Positions 7,331-15,357 of a DNA stretch of 35,986 nt are shown in pieces. Made by a program: the position numbers and the translations under genes. The stretch's first letter is position 1. Every line of letters begins with the position of its first letter. The notes beneath the pieces are model-generated. The model saw nothing but the letters and a program-made list of their open reading frames with translations, made no database searches and was not told the DNA's origin. Source of the stretch: CAMQRS01 sp964370065 (lineage in GTDB: Bacteria > Bacillota_I > Bacilli_A > Erysipelotrichales > Erysipelotrichaceae); the NCBI GenBank assembly GCA_964370065.1, contig CAYJGK010000018.1, positions 1 through 35,986 of the forward strand. Reading direction: 5' to 3'.

Positions 7331-8524
7331 ATGGGAAATAGAAAAAGAGGAGTTGCAACAACTGCAATTCATGCAGGAAAATTTAAAGATGTAATGTTTG
7401 GTTCATTAACTACACCGATCTATCAAACATCAACCTTTATTTTTGAAAATTGTGCACAAGGCGGAGCTCGTTTTGCATTAGAGGAGGATGGATTTATTTA
7501 CTCACGTATTGGGAATCCTTCAGGAATGGTAATAGAAGAAAAAGTAGCACAATTAGAAGGTGGGGAAGCTGCCATTGTAACAGGTTCAGGAATGGGAGCA
7601 ATTACTTCTTTAATCTGGACAATAGCAAGTGCAGGAAAGCATATCATTGCAGATAATACATTATATGGTTGTACATATGCTTTTCTAAGTAAAGATTTAG
7701 TCCGTTTTGGGGTAGAAGTATCATTCATTGATTTAAATGATACGGAGTTATTAAAAGCAACATTAAAAGAAAATACTATTGCAATTTTTATAGAGACACC
7801 AGCTAATCCTAATCTAAAAATTACAGATATTGAAAAAGTATCAACTATTACACATGCGTACAATGCATCGATTCAAGTAATTTGTGATAATACGTTTGCT
7901 TCTCCTTTTAATCAAAAGCCATTAGCACTAGGAGTAGATGTAGTGGTGCATTCTGCTACGAAGTACTTAAATGGACATGGCGATTTAATTGCTGGATTTA
8001 TTGTAGGAAAAAAGGAGTTAATGAAAGAAATTCTATTTGTGGGGATTAAAAATATGACAGGTGCAGTTTTAGCAGCCAATGAATGTTTTTTAATTGAAAG
8101 AGGGTTAAAGACATTTGAAGTTAGAATGCAGCGTCATAATGAATCAGGAATGAAAATTGCACATTTTTTACAGCAACATCCTAAAGTAGAAAAAGTATAC
8201 TACCCTGGATTAGAGACACATGAGAACTATGCTATTGCTTGTAAACAAATGAGTGGATTTGGTGGCGTATTGGCCTTTGAAGTACAAGGGGGAAGAAAAG
8301 CAGGAGAGTTAATGTTGAATAGTATGGAAATGAGTGCGCTAGCAGTCAGTGTGGGAAGTGATGAATGTTTAATTGAACACCCTGCCAGTATGACCCATTC
8401 GACTTATACAGAAGAAGAATTACGAGAAGTAGGAATTCCAGCAGGATTGGTTCGTTTTTCAGTTGGATTAGAAAATGTAGAAGATATCATTGCGGATTTA
8501 GAATTAGGGTTATCAAAAATTTAG
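7331..8524 (+). CDS. megL: Methionine gamma-lyase (Cys/Met metabolism PLP enzyme)
   Basis: 397 residues of the Cys/Met-metabolism PLP family. It would cleave L-methionine to methanethiol, ammonia and 2-oxobutyrate (EC 4.4.1.11). The PLP lysine is Lys211 in HSATKYLNGHGD, the same number as in the Pseudomonas putida enzyme. The motif NTLYGCT (109-115) supplies the catalytic Tyr112 and Cys114, equivalent to Tyr114 and Cys116; that Cys separates gamma-lyases from cystathionine gamma-synthase and beta-lyase. YSRIGNPSG and LEGGEAAIVTGSGMGA hold the phosphate-binding and substrate regions. AAGGAG stands before the ATG. It lies 9 bases before the isomerase gene. A cysteine or homocysteine lyase of the same family is the main alternative. 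Confidence 0.88.
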   Translation: MGNRKRGVATTAIHAGKFKDVMFGSLTTPIYQTSTFIFENCAQGGARFALEEDGFIYSRIGNPSGMVIEEKVAQLEGGEAAIVTGSGMGAITSLIWTIASAGKHIIADNTLYGCTYAFLSKDLVRFGVEVSFIDLNDTELLKATLKENTIAIFIETPANPNLKITDIEKVSTITHAYNASIQVICDNTFASPFNQKPLALGVDVVVHSATKYLNGHGDLIAGFIVGKKELMKEILFVGIKNMTGAVLAANECFLIERGLKTFEVRMQRHNESGMKIAHFLQQHPKVEKVYYPGLETHENYAIACKQMSGFGGVLAFEVQGGRKAGELMLNSMEMSALAVSVGSDECLIEHPASMTHSTYTEEELREVGIPAGLVRFSVGLENVEDIIADLELGLSKI

Positions 8525-8533
8525 GAGAAATAT

Positions 8534-9238
8534 ATGAAAATTTATCAAGTAGAAAGTTATGAAGCCCTGTCACAAGCGGCTTGTACACATTTAATAGAAG
8601 AAATTAAAAGGAATCCACAAGCAACTATTTGTTTGGCTACAGGATCCTCGCCAAAGCGCTTGTATGAATTATTTGTAGAAGCAGTGAATAATAAAAATAT
8701 TGATATTTCGCAAACGACTTTTGTAAAGTTAGATGAGTGGCATGGTCCACTTCCTACACACATTTGTACTTGTGAATATTTTATACAAACCAATTTGTTA
8801 GAGAAATTGAAGTATCAACCTAAAGCGTATCTAAGTTTTTTGTCCAATACAGAAAATGTAGAAGAAGAAGTAAAAAGAATACAAAATTTCATTAATGAGC
8901 AAGGCATTGATATTATGATATTAGGATTAGGAATGAATGGTCATTTAGGACTAAATGAACCAAGTGACTCTTTAACACTAGATTGCCATTATGCACCATT
9001 AGATGCAAAAACCAAAACCCATTCTATGATTGAATCATTTTCAATTGAAGGCGGTTTAACAATTGGGTTAGATGGTGTATTTAAAGCAAAACAAATTATT
9101 ATGTTAGCTTGTGGAGAAAATAAAGAAAGTGCGTATGAGGCATTGTTGTCAAAACAAATTACAACACAAACACCAGCTACATTATTATGGTTACATCAAA
9201 ACTGTGATTGTTTTATAGATGAAAGCCAATTTAAATAG
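8534..9238 (+). CDS. Galactosamine-/glucosamine-6-phosphate isomerase (AgaI/NagB family)
   Basis: 234 residues of the sugar-phosphate isomerase/deaminase fold. ATGSSP (35-40) is the phosphate loop, LDEW carries Asp67, and GLGMNGHLGLNEP (131-143) carries His137 and Glu142. In glucosamine-6-phosphate deaminase NagB this motif reads GxGxDGHIAFNEP. Here the catalytic Asp is Asn135 and the signature matches AgaI-type galactosamine-6-phosphate isomerases instead. The reaction would be conversion of an amino-sugar 6-phosphate to a ketose phosphate with or without release of ammonia. No transport or kinase genes for amino sugars lie nearby. It is packed between megL and the bile salt hydrolase gene, so it is probably cotranscribed. 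The exact substrate is unsure. Confidence 0.75.
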   Translation: MKIYQVESYEALSQAACTHLIEEIKRNPQATICLATGSSPKRLYELFVEAVNNKNIDISQTTFVKLDEWHGPLPTHICTCEYFIQTNLLEKLKYQPKAYLSFLSNTENVEEEVKRIQNFINEQGIDIMILGLGMNGHLGLNEPSDSLTLDCHYAPLDAKTKTHSMIESFSIEGGLTIGLDGVFKAKQIIMLACGENKESAYEALLSKQITTQTPATLLWLHQNCDCFIDESQFK

Positions 9239-9256
9239 AAAGTTGAGGGCTTCTTT

Positions 9257-10225
9257 ATGTGTACAGCACTAGCATTACATGCGAATGGTTTATATTTTGG
9301 AAGGAATATGGATATTTCTTATTCATTTAATGAAGCAGTTGTTTGCATGCCAAGAAATTATCCGCTAACATTTAAAAAAGAAAGTATAGATTCCCATTAT
9401 GCTATGATTGGAACAGCTTATGTGAGTGATAACTATGCACTTTATGCGGATGCGATGAATGAATATGGTTTGTGTATGGCAGGATTAAACTTTAAAGGGT
9501 TTGCACATTATGAGCCTTATAGAGAAGGACACTTAAATATTGCACCGTATGAAATGATTCCTTATTTTTTAGGAGTGTGTAGAAGTGTATCTCAAGCAAA
9601 AAAATTAATGAAAGATCTAGTCATTATGGATATTCCTTTTTCTAATCGTTTACCGTTAGCTCCCTTACACTGGATGTTAAGCGATGCAAAAGAAAGCGTT
9701 GTGATTGAGCAAACTAAAGAGGGGTTAAAAGTACATGATAATCCAGTTGGAGTGTTAACGAACAATCCAACCTTTGACTTTCATTTACACAATCTAAGCA
9801 ATTATATGCAATGCCGTACAAGTGAACATGAAAATACTATTACACAAGCGATAGTGGTGCCTTCACTTGGTCATGGGTCAGGAGGGCTTGGTTTACCGGG
9901 AGATACTTCATCGCCATCTCGATTCATTAAAACTGTTTTTTTAAGCAGTCATGCTACTTTGAAAGAAGAAACGTTTAATTTGCAACAATTCTTCCATATA
10001 CTAGATGGAGTGAAAGTGGTGCATGGGAGTGCATTGACTAACGAAGGGGTAGCTGATTATACAACTTATAGTTGTTGTATGGATACAATTAATGATATTT
10101 ATTATTATCGTACATATGCATATCCGCAATTAAATGCAGTACGTTTTCATAAGGATTCATTGAGTGAAAATTTATTAATCTATGAAGTTGAGCAAAAACA
10201 ACATATCCATTTTGTGAATGAATAA
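9257..10225 (+). CDS. bsh: Bile salt hydrolase (choloylglycine hydrolase family)
   Basis: 322 residues, an N-terminal-nucleophile hydrolase that removes glycine or taurine from conjugated bile acids (EC 3.5.1.24). Cys2 directly after the start Met is the nucleophile, which also fixes the start. FGRNMDISYSFN supplies Arg16 and Asp19, AGLNF supplies Asn78, VLTNNP supplies Asn170, and PGDTSSPSRF supplies Arg222. These match the catalytic set of Clostridium perfringens conjugated bile acid hydrolase. There is no signal peptide, so it is cytoplasmic. GAGGG lies 8 bases before the ATG. It is the last gene before a strong terminator. Penicillin V acylase is the sister activity, but the N-terminal FGRNMDI..SFN pattern favours bile salts. 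Confidence 0.9.
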   Translation: MCTALALHANGLYFGRNMDISYSFNEAVVCMPRNYPLTFKKESIDSHYAMIGTAYVSDNYALYADAMNEYGLCMAGLNFKGFAHYEPYREGHLNIAPYEMIPYFLGVCRSVSQAKKLMKDLVIMDIPFSNRLPLAPLHWMLSDAKESVVIEQTKEGLKVHDNPVGVLTNNPTFDFHLHNLSNYMQCRTSEHENTITQAIVVPSLGHGSGGLGLPGDTSSPSRFIKTVFLSSHATLKEETFNLQQFFHILDGVKVVHGSALTNEGVADYTTYSCCMDTINDIYYYRTYAYPQLNAVRFHKDSLSENLLIYEVEQKQHIHFVNE

Positions 10226-10250
10226 AGAAATATCTTTATTCATTTTTTTA
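10218..10250 (+). terminator. Terminator after bsh
   Basis: An 11-bp perfect stem, ATGAATAAAGA (10218-10228) and TCTTTATTCAT (10233-10243), with loop AATA, followed by seven T. The left arm overlaps the last codons of bsh. Confidence 0.92.
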
Positions 10251-10281
10251 TTAATATTATCTATGTTTTAGTAATTGATAA

Positions 10282-10290
10282 TGCTATAAT
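10282..10290 (+). promoter_or_regulatory. Extended -10 promoter of purA
   Basis: TGCTATAAT (10282-10290) is a perfect extended -10. No good -35 is present at the right distance, as expected for extended -10 promoters. It lies 42 bases before the start codon. I see no purine riboswitch or PurR box in the short leader. Confidence 0.65.
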
Positions 10291-10332
10291 GGTACAGTAA
10301 AATTATATTAAAAAATAAAAGGAGAGATACCA

Positions 10333-11622
10333 ATGGCAGGATATGTAGTAGTAGGAACCCAGTGGGGAGATGAAGGTAAAGGAAAAATAGTTGACGTTTT
10401 AGGTAGTCAAGTTGATTATGTTGTCCGCTTTCAAGGTGGGAACAATGCAGGACATACTGTAATTGTAGAAGGAAAGAAACACATCCTTCACTTATTACCA
10501 TCAGGTGTTTTGCACACGCAATCAAAATGTATTATTGGCCCAGGTGTAGTAGTGGATCCATTTGTATTCCTAGAAGAAATAGCGTTAATTGAAGAGGGTG
10601 GAGTAACTACCGATCATGTATTCATTAGTGATCGCGCACACTTAATTATGCCTTATCATGTGGCAATAGATGGGTACCAAGAGGAGTTAAAAGGTGATAA
10701 AAAAGTAGGAACCACAAAACGCGGTATCGGCCCATGCTATGCTGATAAATACCAACGCATAGGATTACGTATGTCAGATTTAGAAGATTTTGAATCATTT
10801 AAAGACAAGTTAGCATTTACTTTAAAAATGAAAAATGATGAGATTGTTAAACTATACGGTGGGGAAGCGTTTGACTATGATAAACTGTTAAATCAATTCA
10901 AAACGATACGTGAAAAATTATTACCTCGCATGATGGATTCAGTTGCTGAAGTAGACCAAGCATTACGTGATGATAAATTTGTTTTATTTGAGGGCGCACA
11001 AGCAGCGATGCTAGATATTAACTATGGAACGTACCCATATGTAACTAGTTCTTCACCTACAAGTGCAGGGGTTTGTGCAGGAGTAGGTGTCTCACCTAAA
11101 AAATTAGATACAATTGTAGGAGTGGTAAAAGCGTACTCGACAAGAGTAGGAGAAGGGCCGTTTGTAACAGAATTATTAGATGAAAAAGGTGACTTCTTAA
11201 GAAATAACGGATTCGAATTTGGTTCGACTACAGGACGTCCAAGACGATGTGGTTGGTTGGACTTGCTAGTTGTAAAACATGCAGCTTTAATTAATGGATT
11301 AACTGATATCGTCGTGACTAAAGTAGATATTTTATCAGGATTGCAAGAAATTAATGTATGTATGGGATATGAAATTGATGGTGTATTCTTTGATTACTTA
11401 CCAGCTAGTGTAGAAAAAATCGCACGTGCTAAACCAGTGTATGAAGTGTTACCTGGTTGGGATGAAGACATTACAGCAATCCGTAATTTTGATGAGTTAC
11501 CAGAAAACTGTAAAGCGTATTTACGTAAAATAGAAGAAATTTCTAATACTAGAATTTCAATGGTTTCGGTTGGACCGGGTCGTGAACACAATATTTATCT
11601 ACACGACATTATTGCCAAATAG
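10333..11622 (+). CDS. purA: Adenylosuccinate synthetase
   Basis: 429 residues, the normal length. It joins IMP and aspartate using GTP to make adenylosuccinate (EC 6.3.4.4), the first committed step to AMP. GTQWGDEGKGK (8-18) is the phosphate-binding loop with the catalytic Asp13. NNAGHT carries His41. Further signatures are GTTKRGIGPCYADK and the GTP-recognising VVTKVDILSG. It has its own promoter and an AAGGAG site, and is followed by a cell-wall enzyme gene with a separate promoter. It competes for IMP with the IMP dehydrogenase encoded 1.6 kb downstream. Confidence 0.98.
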   Translation: MAGYVVVGTQWGDEGKGKIVDVLGSQVDYVVRFQGGNNAGHTVIVEGKKHILHLLPSGVLHTQSKCIIGPGVVVDPFVFLEEIALIEEGGVTTDHVFISDRAHLIMPYHVAIDGYQEELKGDKKVGTTKRGIGPCYADKYQRIGLRMSDLEDFESFKDKLAFTLKMKNDEIVKLYGGEAFDYDKLLNQFKTIREKLLPRMMDSVAEVDQALRDDKFVLFEGAQAAMLDINYGTYPYVTSSSPTSAGVCAGVGVSPKKLDTIVGVVKAYSTRVGEGPFVTELLDEKGDFLRNNGFEFGSTTGRPRRCGWLDLLVVKHAALINGLTDIVVTKVDILSGLQEINVCMGYEIDGVFFDYLPASVEKIARAKPVYEVLPGWDEDITAIRNFDELPENCKAYLRKIEEISNTRISMVSVGPGREHNIYLHDIIAK

Positions 11623-11636
11623 AAATGTGAATAAAA

Positions 11637-11688
11637 TATGTGAAATGCCCATAAATTTGATTTTCACATAAATGTATGTTACTATAAG
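11637..11688 (+). promoter_or_regulatory. Promoter with a 9-bp inverted repeat before the NlpC/P60 gene
   Basis: TTGATT (11657-11662) and TACTAT (11680-11685) are 17 bases apart. TATGTGAAA (11637-11645) and TTTCACATA (11662-11670) form a perfect 9-bp inverted repeat with a 16-base gap. The right arm touches the -35 element. No T-run follows, so this looks like a regulator site rather than a purA terminator. The regulator is unknown. Confidence 0.5.
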
Positions 11689-11711
11689 TGGGTAGTCAAA
11701 GGAGGAATCCA

Positions 11712-13028
11712 ATGAAGAAAATAGATTTTGACAAAACAAAAGCTGCAGATACCACGAAGCAAGTGGTAACACTTGCGAAGCAAAAAAGTAGTGTCGTAAA
11801 AGCAAAAACAATTGAATATGCAAAACGTACAAAAACGTTTGCAGCAAACAAAATGAGAAAAATGAAAGAGGTTTCTAAGAAACATTTAGGTATGGTAGAC
11901 TTAAGTGGATTTAAGAAAGTAAACTTTAATTTTCACCATTTTACAAGTGCATTAGTAATCGGAGTAATCGCGTTCTTCGTTACGTTCTACACAACGGGGC
12001 ATAATACCTCAACGGTAGATGCATCAATCGAAGCGAAACAAGTTGAAGTATTTAACCAAGAACAAATTACGGTTGAATATGGAGATTCAGCATCAATTGC
12101 TGCAGTAGCTAAAACCATTTTAAAAGATAAAGTAAGTAGTGCAACGGAATTAACTGAACTTTATTCTACAGGAATGCAAAGTTACTACACACTTGGTGAT
12201 TATGTTGTAGGAGTGGAATTAAAAGGTTCATCAGTATTAGGTGAAATGCCAGCTGATTTAACAATTCAAACAAAAACAACATATGCAATGAAAAACACAG
12301 TGAAAATGGATATTGCTATTGATACAATTAGTGATGTTTATTTAGATGGAAGTGTTTATACTTATGGATTAAACGTAACAATTGCTGATACAACAGCTCC
12401 TGTGATTGAATTATCTACTACTGATACAACAATCGAGGATACAGATGAATGGTTAATCCAAGATTATGCAAGAGCAATTGATAATGTTGATGGAAGTGTA
12501 ACAGTAAGTTTAGTTGAGGAAATGACTCGTAATTCAGAAGATAGTGAAAGACTAGCTCCTGGAAACCATTACCTTACAGTTGTAGCAACGGATTCTTTAG
12601 GAAATCAAAGCTCGGCTGATTTAATCGTTCGTGTTAAAGAAACTTATGATGCACCAGAATCAACAGGTTCAACTAGTTCTGACTCACAATCATTTGGAAC
12701 AGTTGGTAGTTACTCAGGAGCAAGTTCAATTTATGCCGCTGCGATGGCACAAGTTGGTGTATACCAAGATTGTACAATGTTAGTAACAAATTCGTTAGCT
12801 GCTGTAGGAATTTACTTCCACGGTTGGCCAAGTGAATACTACTCTTTAGGTACGGTTGTACCAGCGAGCCAAGCACAGCCTGGAGATATCGCTATCTACC
12901 CAGGACACGTTGCCATTTATATTGGAAACGGTCAAGCTGTACATGGTGGATGGAATGGAAACCAAACAATTGTTTATTCTGCATATACTAACAGTGGAGC
13001 TCCAACTTACGTACGCGTAGGTGGATAA
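11712..13028 (+). CDS. Membrane-anchored NlpC/P60-type cell-wall hydrolase
   Basis: 438 residues. A Lys-rich cytoplasmic segment (1-75) precedes one transmembrane helix (about 78-95), so the rest faces the wall. Residues of about 105-225 are unassigned. About 226-310 form an Ig-like domain (DTTAPVIEL..DNVDGSVTV..GNHYLTVVATDSLGN). A Ser/Thr-rich linker (312-340) leads to a papain-like C-terminal domain with Cys354 (YQDCTMLV), His399 (PGDIAIYPGHVAIYIG) and a further His411. That layout is of NlpC/P60 or CHAP peptidoglycan endopeptidases, which cut cell-wall stem peptides. AAAGGAGG stands just upstream of ATG 11712. The catalytic domain is short and lacks the usual Tyr-Gly-Gly before the Cys, so the exact cleavage site is unknown. 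Confidence 0.8.
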   Translation: MKKIDFDKTKAADTTKQVVTLAKQKSSVVKAKTIEYAKRTKTFAANKMRKMKEVSKKHLGMVDLSGFKKVNFNFHHFTSALVIGVIAFFVTFYTTGHNTSTVDASIEAKQVEVFNQEQITVEYGDSASIAAVAKTILKDKVSSATELTELYSTGMQSYYTLGDYVVGVELKGSSVLGEMPADLTIQTKTTYAMKNTVKMDIAIDTISDVYLDGSVYTYGLNVTIADTTAPVIELSTTDTTIEDTDEWLIQDYARAIDNVDGSVTVSLVEEMTRNSEDSERLAPGNHYLTVVATDSLGNQSSADLIVRVKETYDAPESTGSTSSDSQSFGTVGSYSGASSIYAAAMAQVGVYQDCTMLVTNSLAAVGIYFHGWPSEYYSLGTVVPASQAQPGDIAIYPGHVAIYIGNGQAVHGGWNGNQTIVYSAYTNSGAPTYVRVGG

Positions 13029-13040
13029 TAACTAAAAATA

Positions 13041-13073
13041 AAAGTGGATAACAGGTGTTATCTACTTTTTTTG
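13041..13073 (+). terminator. Terminator after the cell-wall hydrolase gene
   Basis: A 12-bp stem, AAAGTGGATAAC (13041-13052) and GTTATCTACTTT (13057-13068), with one G-T pair and loop AGGT, followed by a T-run. Confidence 0.92.
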
Positions 13074-13132
13074 TACTACAATCTAATAAAAATACGAATG
13101 TGAAAAAATAAAATATTATTTTCATAAAGTAG

Positions 13133-13160
13133 TTGATATATATTTTTAACATTGTATAAT
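13133..13160 (+). promoter_or_regulatory. Promoter of the IMP dehydrogenase gene
   Basis: TTGATA (13133-13138) and TATAAT (13155-13160) with a 16-base spacer. The leader is about 25 bases and has no room for a riboswitch. Confidence 0.75.
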
Positions 13161-13191
13161 ATATACAATATTAGTCGAAAGGAGCATTATT

Positions 13192-14697
13192 ATGGCATTT
13201 TATTTTAAAGAACCATCACGCACATTTAGCGAATATTTATTAGTACCAGGGTATTCATCAAGCAGTGATGTACCTGGAAACGTTTCACTAAAAACACCTT
13301 TAGTAAAGTTTAAACGAGGAGAAAAACCAGCGATTACCATGAACATACCAATGGTATCTGCAATTATGCAATCTGTATCTGGAGAAAAGATGGCAGTGGC
13401 ATTAGCAAGAGAGGGAGGAGTTTCGTTTATTTATGGATCCCAATCGATTGAAGCTGAAGCGGATATGGTAAGAAGAGTGAAAGCGACTAAAGCGGGATTT
13501 GTACGTAGTGATTCAAACTTGAAAGCAACTGCTACTTTAAAAGATGTAATTGCTTTAAAAGAAAAAACAGGACATGCTACTATTGCGATTACAGAGGATG
13601 GAACAAGTGAAGGTAAACTTGTTGGAATTGTAACAAGTAGAGATTACAGAGTATCAAGAATGGATGTATCTACACCAGTTACTACTTTTATGACTCCATT
13701 TGAAAAATTAATATACGGACAAGAAGGAATTACATTATCGGAAGCAAATGATATAATTTGGGATAATAAATTAAACGCATTACCAATTATTGATGCACAC
13801 CAAAAATTAACTTGCTTTGTATTTAGAAAAGATTATGATTCGCATAAAGAAAATCCTAATGAATTATTAGATAACCAAAAAAGATATATTGTAGGTGCGG
13901 GTATTAACACACGTGACTATGAAGAACGTATTCCGGCATTATTAGAAGCGGGAGCAGATGTACTATGTATTGATTCAAGTGAAGGATTCTCAGAATGGCA
14001 AAAAATAACAATTGAATGGGTTCGTAAAACGTATGGAGATACTGTTAAAATCGGTGCGGGGAACGTAGTGGATCGTGATGGGTTCCGCTTTTTAGCGCAA
14101 GCAGGTGCGGACTTCATTAAAATTGGTATTGGCGGTGGTAGTATTTGTATCACTCGTGAACAAAAAGGAATAGGACGTGGGCAAGCAACGGCTGTACAAG
14201 AGGTCGCATTAGCACGCGATGAATATTATGAAGAGACAGGGATTTATGTTCCTATTTGTAGTGATGGAGGAATTGTACACGATTATCACATGACATTAGC
14301 ATTAGCTATGGGTAGTGACTTCATGATGTTAGGAAGATATTTTTCTCGTTTTGATGAATCACCAACCAATAAAGTGGCAATTAACGGTACTTACATGAAA
14401 GAGTACTGGGGTGAAGGTAGTGCACGAGCTAGAAACTGGCAACGTTATGATATGGGTGGCGATAACAAACTTTCATTTGAAGAAGGTGTTGACTCGTATG
14501 TACCCTATGCTGGGTCTTTAAAAGATAACTTAGGATTATCATTAAGCAAAGTCAAACACACAATGTGTAACTGTGGAGCAATGAGTATTTCTGAATTACA
14601 ACAAAACGCAAAAATTACACTTGTATCAGCAACGAGTATTGTTGAAGGTGGAGCGCATGATGTCATTTTAAAAGATGGGAATGCAACACAAAAATAA
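13192..14697 (+). CDS. guaB: IMP dehydrogenase, Tritrichomonas-like class
   Basis: 501 residues. It oxidises IMP to XMP with NAD+ (EC 1.1.1.205), the rate-limiting step to GMP. The (beta/alpha)8 barrel is interrupted at about 105-220 by a CBS pair. The catalytic loop is GIGGGSICITREQKGIGRG with Cys319, and the mobile flap ARARNWQRYD supplies Arg418 and Tyr419. These three residues carry exactly the numbers used for the Tritrichomonas foetus enzyme (Cys319, Arg418, Tyr419), and the loop and flap wording agree with what I recall of that protein. Ordinary bacterial GuaB has GIGPGSICTTR and about 488 residues. AAGGAG precedes ATG 13192. It is a single gene with its own promoter and terminator. 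Confidence 0.95.
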   Translation: MAFYFKEPSRTFSEYLLVPGYSSSSDVPGNVSLKTPLVKFKRGEKPAITMNIPMVSAIMQSVSGEKMAVALAREGGVSFIYGSQSIEAEADMVRRVKATKAGFVRSDSNLKATATLKDVIALKEKTGHATIAITEDGTSEGKLVGIVTSRDYRVSRMDVSTPVTTFMTPFEKLIYGQEGITLSEANDIIWDNKLNALPIIDAHQKLTCFVFRKDYDSHKENPNELLDNQKRYIVGAGINTRDYEERIPALLEAGADVLCIDSSEGFSEWQKITIEWVRKTYGDTVKIGAGNVVDRDGFRFLAQAGADFIKIGIGGGSICITREQKGIGRGQATAVQEVALARDEYYEETGIYVPICSDGGIVHDYHMTLALAMGSDFMMLGRYFSRFDESPTNKVAINGTYMKEYWGEGSARARNWQRYDMGGDNKLSFEEGVDSYVPYAGSLKDNLGLSLSKVKHTMCNCGAMSISELQQNAKITLVSATSIVEGGAHDVILKDGNATQK

Positions 14698-14700
14698 CCT

Positions 14701-14733
14701 TTAAAAACGTCTTACTCATTAAGACGTTTTTAA
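14701..14733 (+). terminator. Terminator after guaB
   Basis: A 12-bp perfect stem, AAAAACGTCTTA (14703-14714) and TAAGACGTTTTT (14720-14731), with loop CTCAT. It can be extended by two pairs at its base. Confidence 0.93.
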
Positions 14734-14754
14734 TTTAAATAGGAAAGGAATAAG

Positions 14755-15345
14755 ATGAAACAACTAATTAAGCAAATGGAAGAGTATGCAGTAGCATATA
14801 ATGTACCAATTATTCAAAAAGAAGGGTTAGAAGTTGTACAAAAATGCATTGTTGAGAACGATGTGCAGACTATTTTAGAGGTGGGGACAGCAATAGGGTA
14901 TTCCGCTATACAAATGTGTCAAATGAATGAAAACATTCAAGTGGTGAGTATTGAGCGAGATCCAATTCGTTATGCACAAGCGGTTCAAAATGTGAAAGAA
15001 GCAAATTTATCGCATCGTATTACTTTATATGAAGCGGATGCATTGGAAATTGAAATCGAAGGTGTATTTGATTTGATTTTTATTGATGCAGCTAAAGCAC
15101 AGTATGTTAAATTTTTTGAGAAATATGAAAAAAATTTAACAGATAGTGGAATTATTTTAAGTGATAATTTAAGTTTTCATGGGTTTGTAGATACTAAAGA
15201 TCGTATACAAAATAGAAATACTAGGCAATTAGTTCAAAAAATAAGAAAGTATATTACGTTTTTACAAGAACACCCAAATTATAAAACAACCTTTTATGAG
15301 CAAGGGGACGGGGTTGCAATCAGTAAAAAAATAAGTTCAAATTAG
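14755..15345 (+). CDS. trmR: O-methyltransferase, probable tRNA 5-hydroxyuridine methyltransferase
   Basis: 196 residues of the class I SAM-dependent O-methyltransferase family 3. The SAM-binding motif is ILEVGTAIGYSAI (40-52). The acidic residue for the ribose is in SIERDP, and the metal/catalytic Asp111 is in FIDAAKAQY. LSDNLSFHG completes the metal site. The wording LEVGTAIGYSAI..FIDAAKAQY..FF is that of Bacillus YrrM/TrmR, which methylates 5-hydroxyuridine to 5-methoxyuridine at wobble position 34. A small-molecule O-methyltransferase remains possible. AGGAAAGGA precedes the ATG. No clear promoter was seen after the guaB terminator. The gene converges on the XRE regulator gene, with only three bases between them. 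Confidence 0.75.
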   Translation: MKQLIKQMEEYAVAYNVPIIQKEGLEVVQKCIVENDVQTILEVGTAIGYSAIQMCQMNENIQVVSIERDPIRYAQAVQNVKEANLSHRITLYEADALEIEIEGVFDLIFIDAAKAQYVKFFEKYEKNLTDSGIILSDNLSFHGFVDTKDRIQNRNTRQLVQKIRKYITFLQEHPNYKTTFYEQGDGVAISKKISSN

Positions 15346-15357
15346 AACTTATTTTTT
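15325..15357. terminator. Bidirectional terminator between convergent genes
   Basis: Arms AAAAAATAAGTTC (ending 15338) and GAACTTATTTTTT (15345-15357) with a 6-base loop form a 13-bp stem. It has A-runs on the left and T-runs on the right, so it can work in both directions. It overlaps the last codons of both the methyltransferase and the regulator gene. Confidence 0.88.
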
